From positions 1-64,000 of the forward strand of contig JAZMZK010000018.1 of the NCBI GenBank assembly GCA_045585955.1: 64,000 nt of DNA. Direction: 5' to 3'. The position numbers and the translations under genes are program-made. Under the pieces are notes generated by a model. That model saw only the letters and a program-made list of their open reading frames with translations. It ran no database searches and was not told the DNA's origin. The stretch is from SIG78 sp045585955. Lineage in GTDB: Bacteria; Verrucomicrobiota; Lentisphaeria; Victivallales; Victivallaceae. Positions 17,499 to 27,200 of this stretch are shown in pieces. Each line of letters begins with the position of its first letter. The first letter of the stretch is position 1.

Positions 17499-17948
17499 TT
17501 ATTCATTGTCCGGTCGATATTGACCAGCCGGTACAAAAACTATCTCGTTTATCTCAAGCTCCGGACAGGCGCTTGCTATTTTTTGCAGCAAAACCCTGTC
17601 ATTCCCCTGGCGGCGCAATTCTGCCAAAAATGCAGGGTGTTTAACTTCTACAAAGGCTTTATTTTCTTTTACAGCAGCTAATGCGGTGAATTTATTCAGC
17701 GGAATACCGGCTATCTGATCCCAGTTTTCCTGTAGAGTCAAAGTCTGCATAGCGTTTTTATTCAGAAACTTATCCAGGACTTTATCCATCAAATCAGTTA
17801 TCGGGACTGCACTGTCGGTACATTTGGTGATCTCTGAAGCAGCAAATTTCCTGCCATACCATTCACCCATAAGCTCTTCGAGTTCACGCCGCTGCTGATT
17901 GGTTTTGAATTTGGGGTCGTACACCCCGGGTTTATGACGGTAGGCCAT
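17499..17948 (-). CDS. DciA/DUF721-family protein
   Basis: 149 residues starting at MAYRHK, supported by GGGAGGTG upstream. The C-terminal 90 residues fit DUF721: NWDQIAGIPLNKFTAL, then FVEVKHPAFLAELRRQGNDRVLLQKI, a KH-like fold. Family members such as DciA help load the replicative helicase. Genome position close to dnaG agrees with a replication role, but the short N-terminal extension (RRELEELMGEWYGRK) is not diagnostic. The upstream small exported protein gene is 22 bases away. Confidence 0.75.
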   Translation of the reverse strand: MAYRHKPGVYDPKFKTNQQRRELEELMGEWYGRKFAASEITKCTDSAVPITDLMDKVLDKFLNKNAMQTLTLQENWDQIAGIPLNKFTALAAVKENKAFVEVKHPAFLAELRRQGNDRVLLQKIASACPELEINEIVFVPAGQYRPDNE

Positions 17949-17970
17949 AAAGCGCACCTCCCGGCTCCTC

Positions 17971-18345
17971 TTACAAATTCACGCCAAAAAGCGAGAATGG
18001 CAGTACCAGCATATTGCCGACCATCTTCACCGGAGCGATCGATCCCCGGACTATATTGTTTACACCACTGCTGAAAAAACCGAACGGAGCACCTAATGTT
18101 ACTTGTATTGCTCCCCACGGCAGCAGAAAAAATTCCAGCAGATTTCCGCCTATCTGGATCATTTTACGCCCGCCGGCAGCAGCGCCTTTGACTAATCGCG
18201 GCTCTGCCGCTTCGTAAACTTTCAGCGCAACCGGAGCAAGCAATGCAACTGTAATCGGTTCAAAAGCAACTGCCCGGGGGGTAAAACGCCCCGGCATAAA
18301 CAGCATCAACGCTATTGTAAATAAAATTATTACTCTTTTTTGCAT
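17971..18345 (-). CDS. Small exported hypothetical protein
   Basis: 124 residues from MQKRVIILFTIALMLFM, a clear signal peptide that probably ends near AVAFE. GGAG upstream fixes this start over one 17 codons earlier. The mature part has several hydrophobic Gly-rich stretches (PVALKVYEAAEPRLVKG, then LPWGAIQVTLGAPFGFFSSG), suggesting membrane association or an outer-membrane role. I do not recognise a family. It lies between panD and the dciA-like gene on the same strand. Confidence 0.55.
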   Translation of the reverse strand: MQKRVIILFTIALMLFMPGRFTPRAVAFEPITVALLAPVALKVYEAAEPRLVKGAAAGGRKMIQIGGNLLEFFLLPWGAIQVTLGAPFGFFSSGVNNIVRGSIAPVKMVGNMLVLPFSLFGVNL

Positions 18346-18427
18346 TACAGCTCCATTTTTATCACTTATTCGGACAATATACCGCCGAAACCGCAAAATT
18401 GCAAAAAAAATACCGTTTTTATATATC

Positions 18428-18799
18428 TCAATCCCGGCGACGGCCTTTACGCTGGATAATATCGTTATTTTCGTTGAGCACTACAACTTTGGGTTCGTAA
18501 GTAAGAGCTTCTTTTTCCTCGTAGACTGAAAATGCCATAATAGTTATAACATCCCCCACATTTCCTTTGTGGGCAGCCGGGCCATTCAGGCAAAATACTT
18601 TGCTGTTTACTTTGCCCGGGATCGCATAGGTTTCCAGGCGTTCACCATTGTTGCGGTTTACCACCAGAATTTTTTCGTAAGGCAATATCCCGGCTTCATC
18701 CAGAATTGCCGGATCGATTTCCAGAGAGCCTTCATAATCCAGTTCACAAGCAGTTATCCGGGCAAGATGGATCTTGCCACTGAGCATTATCTTTTGCAT
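18428..18799 (-). CDS. panD: Aspartate 1-decarboxylase
   Basis: 123 residues, the usual PanD size. MLSGKIHLARITACELDYEG runs into the self-cleavage Gly-Ser pair (YEGS), at which the proenzyme splits to form the pyruvoyl cofactor on the new alpha-chain. NGERLETYAIPG, LNGPAAHKGNVGD and the VVVLNENN tail are conserved. It makes beta-alanine from aspartate for pantothenate and CoA. AAGGTAGG upstream gives the start. No other pan genes are in the window. Confidence 0.95.
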   Translation of the reverse strand: MQKIMLSGKIHLARITACELDYEGSLEIDPAILDEAGILPYEKILVVNRNNGERLETYAIPGKVNSKVFCLNGPAAHKGNVGDVITIMAFSVYEEKEALTYEPKVVVLNENNDIIQRKGRRRD

Positions 18800-18881
18800 A
18801 AAAAACCTACCTTTATTTGTTATGTTTGCTGTTTTTTATACTTTTAATATAGCCTCAATAAAAAAAATTGCCCATTCTTTG

Positions 18882-18910
18882 TTGCATTTTATCAAAAAAA
18901 GTAATATATT
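18882..18910 (+). promoter_or_regulatory. Candidate sigma70 promoter for membrane protein-tyrA unit
   Basis: TTGCAT (18882-18887), 17 bases, TATATT (18905-18910), lying 43 bases before the start of the membrane protein gene. Confidence 0.55.
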
Positions 18911-18952
18911 ATATGCAAAATATTTTTTTTCGCAACAAAATTCAGGTTTTTT

Positions 18953-19342
18953 ATGGGAACAACATCTGTATTCTTTGATTTGCTTGCAGCCTTTGCTATC
19001 GGGTATCTGCCTGGGGGAATACTGGCGATTCTGATTTGGCTGATTGCTAAACGCTCGGCGGCTATGCCGCTTTTCCGTGCCGATCTTATTGCATTTTTTC
19101 TGCCCTTGATCGTCTGGTTGGTAATGTATAAGTATAACTGGAGCTTTGCGAAGAATCCGCACAACGGCTTGCATGAGCTTATTCTGTTGGGTTGGATCTG
19201 GAGCATTTGTGCTCTGGGCAGATTGCTTATACCCCGGTTCACCCACAAATTGCGTTTCCGTCTGGCAGCGATCCATGCCGGGAGCATTACTTTGCTGGCA
19301 GCGATACTGCTGGCATTGTTTTTTCAGTATTCTTTCAAGTAA
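18953..19342 (+). CDS. Four-helix membrane protein of unknown function
   Basis: 129 residues with four predicted membrane segments (about 8-30, 44-61, 72-90 and 104-126), linked by short basic loops such as AKRSAAMPLFRAD and RFTHKLRFR. No catalytic motif is visible and no family is recognised. The stop is six bases before the tyrA start, so the two are probably one transcript from the promoter at 18882-18910. A role in aromatic amino acid transport or regulation is only a guess. Confidence 0.6.
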   Translation: MGTTSVFFDLLAAFAIGYLPGGILAILIWLIAKRSAAMPLFRADLIAFFLPLIVWLVMYKYNWSFAKNPHNGLHELILLGWIWSICALGRLLIPRFTHKLRFRLAAIHAGSITLLAAILLALFFQYSFK

Positions 19343-19348
19343 ACAAGT

Positions 19349-20257
19349 ATGAAATCTCCGCTCATCAAGAATGCAGCAGTTATCGGCTTGGGACTGCTGG
19401 GTGCTTCTTTAGCATTGGCGTTAAAATCAAGCGGTATCCGTCGTCTGGGCTGGGCGCGCCGCAGCGAAACCCGTGCATGGTGCATGGAACATGATGTTAT
19501 AGATGAAACAGCTGAAAATGTTGCTGATATTCTGAAAAAAGCCGATATTACCATACTTTGCCTGCCGATCCCGGCAATTTCGCAATTTATAAACGATCAT
19601 GCACATGAATTCAGACCCGGTTCTATTGTTACAGATATTGGCAGCGATAAGGGCGTGATCGTGGCGGCGGGAGAATCAGTTCTTGACCCCTACGGCGTAT
19701 ATTTTGTAGGTTCGCACCCTATGGCCGGAACCGAAAAAAACGGCTGCGAAGCGGCATTTGCCGAACTTTATGACAATGCAGAAATCTTTGTAACTTACAC
19801 CGATAAAAGCAATCCGGCTGCCTTGGATGTCGTGGAAAAATTCTGGCACTTGCTCAACATTGCCAGAGTTAAACGCATTACGCCTGATGTGCATGACGAT
19901 CTGGTAGCCCACACCAGCCACATATCGCATTTGCTGGCGTTGGCATTGACCCTTTCGGTACTGGATTGTCGCAGTGCGGAAGAGGAATCATTGCGGTACA
20001 ACGGCTGTGCCACCGGTTTTCGGGATACCTCGCGTATCGCATCCAGCTCGCCGGTCATGTGGCGGGAGATCATCGAAAACAATCAAAGTGCCGTGGTTGC
20101 CGCTGCCAGAAAATGTGAACATATCTACCACGAAATCGTCAGCAGCATAGAAAGCGGCGACTTTGACCGCTTTGAAGAACTCTTTGCCCGGGGCAAATTT
20201 TTGCGCGACAAGTGGATGGATTATAAAAAAGCTCAAAGAGAAAAACTCAAGAAGTGA
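19349..20257 (+). CDS. tyrA: Prephenate dehydrogenase
   Basis: 302 residues. N-terminal Rossmann domain: AVIGLGLLGASLALALKSSG. Active-site strand: GSHPMAGTEKNGCEAAF. Substrate-side motif: VAHTSHISHLLALAL, with the catalytic His. RDTSRIASSSPVMWREI is diagnostic of monofunctional prephenate or arogenate dehydrogenases. It oxidatively decarboxylates prephenate to 4-hydroxyphenylpyruvate for tyrosine. It lacks a fused chorismate mutase or ACT domain. The 3' end overlaps the opposing FAD oxidoreductase gene by 11 bases. Confidence 0.9.
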   Translation: MKSPLIKNAAVIGLGLLGASLALALKSSGIRRLGWARRSETRAWCMEHDVIDETAENVADILKKADITILCLPIPAISQFINDHAHEFRPGSIVTDIGSDKGVIVAAGESVLDPYGVYFVGSHPMAGTEKNGCEAAFAELYDNAEIFVTYTDKSNPAALDVVEKFWHLLNIARVKRITPDVHDDLVAHTSHISHLLALALTLSVLDCRSAEEESLRYNGCATGFRDTSRIASSSPVMWREIIENNQSAVVAAARKCEHIYHEIVSSIESGDFDRFEELFARGKFLRDKWMDYKKAQREKLKK

Positions 20258-21371
20258 GATTTTTCCGTATTATTGAGTACAGTTCGCCAGCATCTTGAGT
20301 GTTGCCAAGCTGTATACAACCAACTAATTTATCCTGACAATAAAAGAGCTTTTTCAGTGATTTATCGTCTTCCTGACAGTTGGACTCCAAATTTTCCCGA
20401 TCAGTTATTCCGGCAACATAAAGCGGATAATCGTTGATTTTACTGCGGCATTCGTCGGGCAGGGGGGTATACTCCTCAAATAAACCGGCAATGTTTTTTC
20501 CGGCGATCCGGCCTTGCATACACGCACTCTTGTAATACCGGTTGGGTTTACCGTCGATAGCGGCACAATCCCCGGCTGCGTAAATATTCTTGCAATCTTT
20601 TACTTGCATAGAATTATTTACTTCAAGCTCAAAACCCAAGTCGCAAGCGTTTTCCAAACCGATAGCACTGATTATAAAATCAGCTTCAATCACAGTGCCT
20701 GCTTGATCGTTCAAGCGGCATTTCAGTTCATTCGAGGTAATAAATTCCTGTATATTGCATGCGGTATGAAGCGTTAAATTTTTATCTTCCAGGAGTTTTT
20801 TCTGTAAAAACAATGCCGATGATTCATCAAGTATTCCGTGTAAAATGGTGTTGTGCTGTTCAATGATATGGACTTTGAGCTTTCTTTTCAGCAAAGCCGA
20901 AGCTATCTCCAAACCAAGTATTCCACCGCCAACTATCAGAACTTTGGCGGCAGGTTTTATTTGTTTTTCAATAGCTTTCAGATCGTTATTGCCATGTAAA
21001 GAAAATATCTTTCCGGCAACATCCGGCGGTGCTGACAGTTTGCGGCTTTGTTTGCCGATTGCCAACAGTAAGCGGTCAAACTTCAATACCGTGTTATCCT
21101 GTAATGTTACAGTTTGACTGTTTTTACTGACCTTGACCACGCTTTGTGATAAATGGATATTTATTCTGTTTTGCCGGTAAAACTCTTCCGGATATATCAA
21201 CAGCCGCTCAAAAGGCATAGCGCCCGCTAAAACTTCCGGCAATAAAGTCCGGCGGTATGGCAAAACATTTTCTCCGGTATAAAGGTCAATAGTGCTGACT
21301 TGATCGTATTGGCGGATGGCAAAGGCTGCTTCGACTGCTGCGGGGCCGCCGCCGGCAATTATTATCTGCAT
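20247..21371 (-). CDS. FAD-dependent pyridine nucleotide-disulfide-type oxidoreductase
   Basis: 374 residues starting MQIIIAGGGPAAVEAAFAIR, an FAD Rossmann motif. GGGAG upstream fixes the start 19 codons inside the longest frame. The second dinucleotide motif is VLIVGGGILGLEIASALL, and the FAD-binding end is NIYAAGDCAAIDG. It resembles rubredoxin/nitrite reductase-type NAD(P)H oxidoreductases (NirB N-terminal or rubredoxin reductase). No redox-active CxxC is visible. The electron acceptor is unknown. Divergent from the radical-SAM fusion and convergent with tyrA. Confidence 0.75.
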   Translation of the reverse strand: MQIIIAGGGPAAVEAAFAIRQYDQVSTIDLYTGENVLPYRRTLLPEVLAGAMPFERLLIYPEEFYRQNRINIHLSQSVVKVSKNSQTVTLQDNTVLKFDRLLLAIGKQSRKLSAPPDVAGKIFSLHGNNDLKAIEKQIKPAAKVLIVGGGILGLEIASALLKRKLKVHIIEQHNTILHGILDESSALFLQKKLLEDKNLTLHTACNIQEFITSNELKCRLNDQAGTVIEADFIISAIGLENACDLGFELEVNNSMQVKDCKNIYAAGDCAAIDGKPNRYYKSACMQGRIAGKNIAGLFEEYTPLPDECRSKINDYPLYVAGITDRENLESNCQEDDKSLKKLFYCQDKLVGCIQLGNTQDAGELYSIIRKNLTS

Positions 21372-21456
21372 AAAAAACTCCCGTAATTTTGAACTTTCTG
21401 ATTTGTCGGTTATATTATCACTAAACAATAATTCTCCATTATATTAGACAAAACTT

Positions 21457-23214
21457 ATGAAGCGATTGTTACATTTCAGCGAATATTTAAAGGAAAAATA
21501 TAATTCTCCCCTGCAACGGATCCCCATCGATCTTGCCTTGGGGTGCCCCAACCGTGCCAACGGAGGCTTTGGACCGGGGTGCATATTCTGTTCGGAAGAT
21601 GGAGCCCGCGCCCGGCATCTTGCCCGAACCGGACTGGCTTTGCCGGAACAAGTCAGACGGGGTATAGAGTATGTAAACAATCGTTACGGCAGGCATGACT
21701 CATATATAGCGTATTTTCAGAGTTTTACTTCGACCAACGCCCCGGTGGAAAAACTGCGGCAGCTCTATGAAGAAGTTTTGCAATCAGCCAAATTCAAAGT
21801 TGTTATAATCTCCACCCGCCCGGATGCATTACCGGATGATGTTTTGGCTTATCTGGCAGAACTCAATACCCGGTACGAAGTCTTTATTGAGCTGGGCATT
21901 CAAACCGCTTGCGACAAAACTTTGCAGGAGATCAACCGGGGGCATGATTTTGCGGCGGTACAGGAAGCGTGCGCCAAACTTGCCGCCCGCAATATAAATA
22001 TCGTGGGGCATTTTATACTTGGTTTGCCCGGAGAAAGTTTGGAAGATTGGCTCAATACAGCTCAAGCAGCGGCAAAACTGCCTTTGTGTGCGGTAAAAAT
22101 ACATCAACTTATGGTGCTGAAAAATACCGTGCTCGCCCGCCGTTTCGGCGAAAATCCCAGTTATATATCGCCCTTGAATGAATATGAATACGCTGCCGGA
22201 TTAAAAGCTTTTCTGCAAGAGTTGCCGGAAAACTGGCTTTTGATGAGGTTGATGGCTGATGCCGGTGATAATCAGCTGGAAGCCCCCAAGTGGTGGATGA
22301 AAAAGGGGCAGTTTTTAAGTTTTTTTGAGCAATATTTTTATGACAATAATGCTCAAGTGGGTGGATTTATTACTACCCGTACAGCCGATGGCACACCTAC
22401 ACTTTATCACCCGACTTACAAACAGCATTTTCACTCGCTTGCCGGGGCAGGGAGCGAGGCGGAAAAGAAATTTGCTGAACCATCGGAACTTTTGCAGCGA
22501 TTGGAGCTTGCGGCAAAGGGAAATCAGCCAGTGCGTTTACTGGATATTGGTTTCGGCTTGGGCGGCAACGCCTTTGCGGCAATAAACTGTGCAAAGCAAG
22601 TTCCGGCAAGTTTTCTGGAGATAGTTTCGCTGGAAAATGATGAACGCACTCTCCGGGCTGCCGCCACTCTTTACCCCGCAGACGATTGGCGGCGTGATAT
22701 ATTGGAACAGCTTTTGCAGAAACATGTTGCAGTTTATGAAAACAGTAAAATAACGCTGTTGCTGGATGATGGCAGAAAATCTGTACAAACTTTGCCGGAA
22801 AATCACTTTGATCTGGTTTGGCTGGATGTCTTTTCTTCGGAAGTAAATCCGGAATTATGGAGTTGGCAGTTCCTTCAAGAGTGTTACAGAATTATGAAAA
22901 ACCGCAATTCGCTGCTGCTGACTTACAGCAGTGCACCCAGCGTGCGGGGTGGGTTGTTCAAAGTGGGATTCAGTATCAGCGAAACCCCGTCTTTCGGGCG
23001 TAAAAGGGGTGGTACTCTCGCCGGAAAAGGCATTGGCAAAACCATGGACTCTCTGCCGGAGAAAGAACTGCATATCATTAAGGATTCCACAGCGGGAACC
23101 CCTTACAGCGATCCGGGATTGAACAATACTGCAAAGTGGATAATCGAACACCGTAAGCAACTTATTGAAAAATTACGCAAACGGGGCATACCCAAGTGGT
23201 ACAAAGCCAAATAA
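21457..23214 (+). CDS. Radical SAM (YtqA/MnmL-like) fused to MnmC-type methyltransferase
   Basis: 585 residues in two parts. Residues 1-310 match the TIGR01212/YhcC-YtqA radical SAM family: IDLALGCPNRANGG with C30-x11-C42-x2-C45 binding the [4Fe-4S] cluster, YFQSFTSTNAPVEKL, VFIELGIQTACDKTL and GHFILGLPGES. Residues about 355-560 match the MnmC methyltransferase (DUF752): LLDIGFGLGGNAFAA for SAM, LVWLDVFSSEVNPELWSW, then LLTYSSAPSVRGGLF and GFSISETPSFGRKRGG. In E. coli MnmC, the FAD half turns cmnm5U34 into nm5U34 and this methyltransferase half makes mnm5U34. In Bacillus a YtqA-type radical SAM protein replaces the FAD half. The fusion predicts a single polypeptide for both wobble-uridine steps. 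That is inference from domain pairing. Confidence 0.8.
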   Translation: MKRLLHFSEYLKEKYNSPLQRIPIDLALGCPNRANGGFGPGCIFCSEDGARARHLARTGLALPEQVRRGIEYVNNRYGRHDSYIAYFQSFTSTNAPVEKLRQLYEEVLQSAKFKVVIISTRPDALPDDVLAYLAELNTRYEVFIELGIQTACDKTLQEINRGHDFAAVQEACAKLAARNINIVGHFILGLPGESLEDWLNTAQAAAKLPLCAVKIHQLMVLKNTVLARRFGENPSYISPLNEYEYAAGLKAFLQELPENWLLMRLMADAGDNQLEAPKWWMKKGQFLSFFEQYFYDNNAQVGGFITTRTADGTPTLYHPTYKQHFHSLAGAGSEAEKKFAEPSELLQRLELAAKGNQPVRLLDIGFGLGGNAFAAINCAKQVPASFLEIVSLENDERTLRAAATLYPADDWRRDILEQLLQKHVAVYENSKITLLLDDGRKSVQTLPENHFDLVWLDVFSSEVNPELWSWQFLQECYRIMKNRNSLLLTYSSAPSVRGGLFKVGFSISETPSFGRKRGGTLAGKGIGKTMDSLPEKELHIIKDSTAGTPYSDPGLNNTAKWIIEHRKQLIEKLRKRGIPKWYKAK

Positions 23215-23217
23215 AAT

Positions 23218-23245
23218 TTGACAAATCTGAATTTTATGTTATATT
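23218..23245 (+). promoter_or_regulatory. Strong candidate sigma70 promoter for pseudopilin gene
   Basis: TTGACA (23218-23223), 16 bases, TATATT (23240-23245), 29 bases before ATG. It starts four bases after the radical-SAM fusion stop, so the pseudopilin gene has its own transcription. Confidence 0.65.
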
Positions 23246-23274
23246 CACTCAAACCAAAGTAAGGTTGGTGGGCT

Positions 23275-24045
23275 ATGAAAAAACTGAATTGTTTTACTCT
23301 TATTGAATTGTTGGTTGTAATTGCCATTATTGCTATATTGGCAGCTATGCTTTTACCGGCGCTTTCGGCGGCACGGGAAAAGGCCCGGAGTACGGTTTGT
23401 TTATCCAAACTGAAGAATCTCTGGCTTGCGCAGTATCTTTACGCCAACGATCATAAAGGTACCATTGCCGTATCATATCATCACAGTACCGAAAAAGAGA
23501 TGGCTCGCATGTGCGGTTACGGCAGCTCCTGCCGGATCATCAGCGGGCGTCACGCCGTACCCAATTTGCTGGTCTGCGGCGGCTACATGGGCTTTATGCC
23601 CTCGGCAGATGCGACCAACCTCAAGAAAACTGATATTGAACCCAACTTCCGCTGCCCCAGCGACAGCGTGCTTTTCGGCACAACTTCCGCTGAAGAAGGT
23701 TATTATGTGAATACATCGTATATATTCTTATATCACTCACCGCAGCAGGCGGCGGAGGAAACGGAAACCATTTCCGGTTACGACCTTAAAGACAGCTCCG
23801 GCAACGGTATCGGCAGAAGACTCATCGGGCGGGATAACCCCAATGCTATGATCATCCACGATGCTCCGGGAAGTTGGGCTGCCCACCTTTCGCAGAAAAC
23901 CGGCTCCACGCCCATACATGCTAATTCGGTAAATGCTGTACATCTTGGCGGGCATGGTGTGCACATAACGGTTTCCGCCGGAGAACAGGCAAAAGATTGG
24001 AAGTGGGCAGGTTTTGCCGCCTGTTATGAAGAAATAAATAAGTAG
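23275..24045 (+). CDS. Type II secretion/type IV pilus-like prepilin (pseudopilin)
   Basis: 256 residues. The N-terminus KKLNCFTLIELLVVIAIIA is the class III prepilin signal: a prepilin peptidase would cut before Phe (here after Cys rather than the usual Gly) and methylate it, and Glu5 follows. The mature head has Cys pairs and ends KDWKWAGFAACYEEINK, a soluble domain like those of the many Lentisphaerae/Planctomycete pseudopilins (DUF1559-like). Such proteins occur in large paralogous sets in that group, and their task is unclear. It is a single-gene unit with a strong promoter and no secretion machinery nearby. Confidence 0.8.
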   Translation: MKKLNCFTLIELLVVIAIIAILAAMLLPALSAAREKARSTVCLSKLKNLWLAQYLYANDHKGTIAVSYHHSTEKEMARMCGYGSSCRIISGRHAVPNLLVCGGYMGFMPSADATNLKKTDIEPNFRCPSDSVLFGTTSAEEGYYVNTSYIFLYHSPQQAAEETETISGYDLKDSSGNGIGRRLIGRDNPNAMIIHDAPGSWAAHLSQKTGSTPIHANSVNAVHLGGHGVHITVSAGEQAKDWKWAGFAACYEEINK

Positions 24046-24093
24046 CAACAATATGCAGCTGCCAATAATAATGTATTTTTTTATAAAAAAAAA

Positions 24094-24122
24094 TTGACAA
24101 AACAAAAATGATGTATTAGATT
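24094..24122 (+). promoter_or_regulatory. Candidate sigma70 promoter for C39-like/RTX gene
   Basis: TTGACA (24094-24099), 17 bases, TAGATT (24117-24122), 86 bases before ATG. This leaves a 5' leader of about 80 bases containing AAAAAGGGG as Shine-Dalgarno. Confidence 0.55.
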
Positions 24123-24207
24123 ACTTTCCGCGGGGAATTTTGTTTGGTAAAAAACTCTGCATTTTCTTGATTCGTATACTTTAATCATTTAAAAAAGGGG
24201 TCTTGAA

Positions 24208-27200
24208 ATGAGTAACGACGAGTTGGAGAAGAATAATTCAGGACGGATTTCTGCCGGAGCTATCATTGAGCTTGAAGCTGAAGATACCTGTTTAAAAACT
24301 TCAGCCACTGGATTTATCGAAGCTGAATACATGTACGGCTGTACCGCCACCGCTCTCGGTATACTGCTTGCTTACTACGATATTTACGGGCATAGTAATA
24401 AAGATATGTCCACTTTGATCGGCGGGGTGTTGGATATTGATTCGCGCGGCACTTCGCCGGACGGCAATATCTATGACATGAGCGATCCCAGCACGCTGGC
24501 AAACTTTATTGCTTCCACCGGGTACATTGACCGCTTTTACCAGAATCCTGATAAACAGGTGGAATTCGATTATTCTTTTAACAGTTGGGATATACTTAAT
24601 ACTGAAGACTTTGATTCTCTGGCGGATTATATCGGTACCGGTCAGTACGGCCGCGACAATGAAGATAAACTTACTTCGGTTTGGTACGATTATACGCTTG
24701 ACAGTATTACTTCAAGCAATGAAACTTACACGGTTAACGGCAAAACTCTGGAGCTTTATTATTCGGACTTTCTTTACGGCTTGTCGCTGTACGCTGAATC
24801 GCGCGGTTATGAGCTGAACCGGGAGGCTACCGGCACTACACTGTGCGATACAGCAACTTACAAATCAGGTGGCAAAGGCAAATTTACTTTTGAAGATTTG
24901 AAAGCCGAAATTGATGCCGGTCGTCCGCTGCTTGTTCATTTGATCGCAACCAATGGCGAAGCCCACACCATCACTGTTTACGGTTACTCCGATCAGGATG
25001 AAATCATCTTTGACGACAATTACCGTACCGGATGTCGCATGGATTGGAATGGTACTTACGAATTTAATAATTCAGTTTATACAGTTCTTGCGGCAACAAC
25101 CGTGGTTTTCAATACCGAAAATCTTTACGATCAGGTTACTGACACGCCGAAAGATAAATGTATTGCTGTATTTTCTGACAGATATTCCACTGATAATTAT
25201 ATCATGACCAGTGCAATTAATGCCAAACAACCGTTGCTTCTCGGCGTTACCAACGATTTCATGGGGGGCAAGGCGGTTGTGTATAAAAACACATCAAGTT
25301 CCAGAACCTCGCATATTCTGGCGAACAATGGCACTGAAATTATAGCCAAAGAAGGCAGCAAGCTGAATGCCACGCTCAAATCCGGCGGCTTGTTGAATAT
25401 TGAAAGCGGAGCAACGGTAACTGTATCTGCGGAGCGCTCCAGTATGATAAACTTCACTGACGGCATACTCGGCACCGACGATGATACCGTTGTGGTCGGT
25501 TCTGTCAGTTACGGTGGCTTTTATGTTTCGGAAGCACTTTACAGTCGTGATTTTACTTACAGCAATGGAGTCCTTTCCGGATTTACGCTGGTTGGACAGT
25601 GGAATAAAAATGATCTTGAGCTCTATTATGGAGCTCAAGCTATTGACCTGCTGATGACCTGCAGCAGCACGCTGACGATCCACAGCAGCAGTATTGCGAA
25701 AAATGTAGAAACAAAAAATTCTTACATTTACGCCGGAGATGTCTTTAATGACGGCGCACCGGTGCATACCCAGGTAATTTATGTAAAAAATACCGGCAGA
25801 CTGGAAGATGCCCGCATGGACTTTAACAGTATCATTAAGCTGGAACGCAATGGTACGGCAAAAAATATCTATCTGGAAAGACCGGATCTGTTTGAAGACC
25901 CCGAGGGTATGTATACTGATCCGGAAACAATGGAACCAGACTATTTTCTGTATGGCGCTCCTGCCACACTTGAGGCGGAAGATGGTGGTATCCTTGAAGG
26001 ATATATTACTGTTTATGGTATGTTGAATGTTCTGCCAGGAGCAACAGTACAAGCCGACAATGCCGATATTCAGTTCGGTTTGGCAAGTGATAACAAACTG
26101 CTTGATGAGTTTTTCGACCTGGACGGCAGCGGACTGGTGGTGAATGCCGATAAACTCGATGGCGCCGTATTTTCTTTGGCAACGGCAAGAGTTGCCGAAA
26201 ACTTTTACTCTAAAGTTGCTTCGTATACCGACGACAGTTTTTATACCTCGCTTACTGTGGAACTTATCAACAGCAAGGGCGAACATACCGGAATTTATGT
26301 AACTGATACACAAAATGCAATTTGCGATGCAAAAGAGTATGATATGACCACCAGTATTATTGATGGTGTTAAATATGTGCAGATTTCAGTAACCGATGTT
26401 CCGGTAATATGGGGGTCTGAAGATCCGGAACCGTTGCCGCCCAATCAACCATGCCCCCGCCCCATTGATCCGCTGCCCGGAACCGATGCAGTGTATCTGG
26501 TTGACTACAGTTTGACTGCCGATTTTGAAAAGGTGGTGCGAATCAAAGTCAGCGGTGATCTTACACCGCTTAATCTGGATAACGGCACTCATTACATCCG
26601 GGCGCGTTATATCAACAGCAATGCGTGGAGCGATACCCAGATCCTTACAGTCAGCAGCAACAACTCGGCTGAAAGTCTGAATATTACCATTACTGAAGAT
26701 TTGGTTCCGGCAATTATTTTTGCCACCAGTGACTCATTATGGAGTAAGCGTTATGCCGCTGAACATCAGGGAATAAAAGGTTCCTGGTCAGGTACTGGCG
26801 AGATTGTTGTTGCCGGTTACCGCAACCGTTTCAATGATATTTTCAATGGTTGCGGCGATCACAAAAATGTTATTTATCTTACCGATACCGACAACGGCGA
26901 TGCTATCTTTATGGCAGATATATTCTCTTCACTGCCGGATGGCGTTGCCAAGCAGCAGTCCCGGATAGCAAATATCACTGAAATACGCGCCGGTCTTGGC
27001 GATGACATTATTGATATGACCAGCAAAACATACGCTTACACCGGTAGTGGCATGACTATCCGCGGCGGCGATGGCGACGATGTTATCTGGTCAAACAAAG
27101 GCGATAACAATCTTTTTGGCGATGCCGGAAACGACCGGATTGTCGGCGGCAAAGGCAATGACCTTATTGCCGGTGGTTCCGGTAATGACTCCATGCATGG

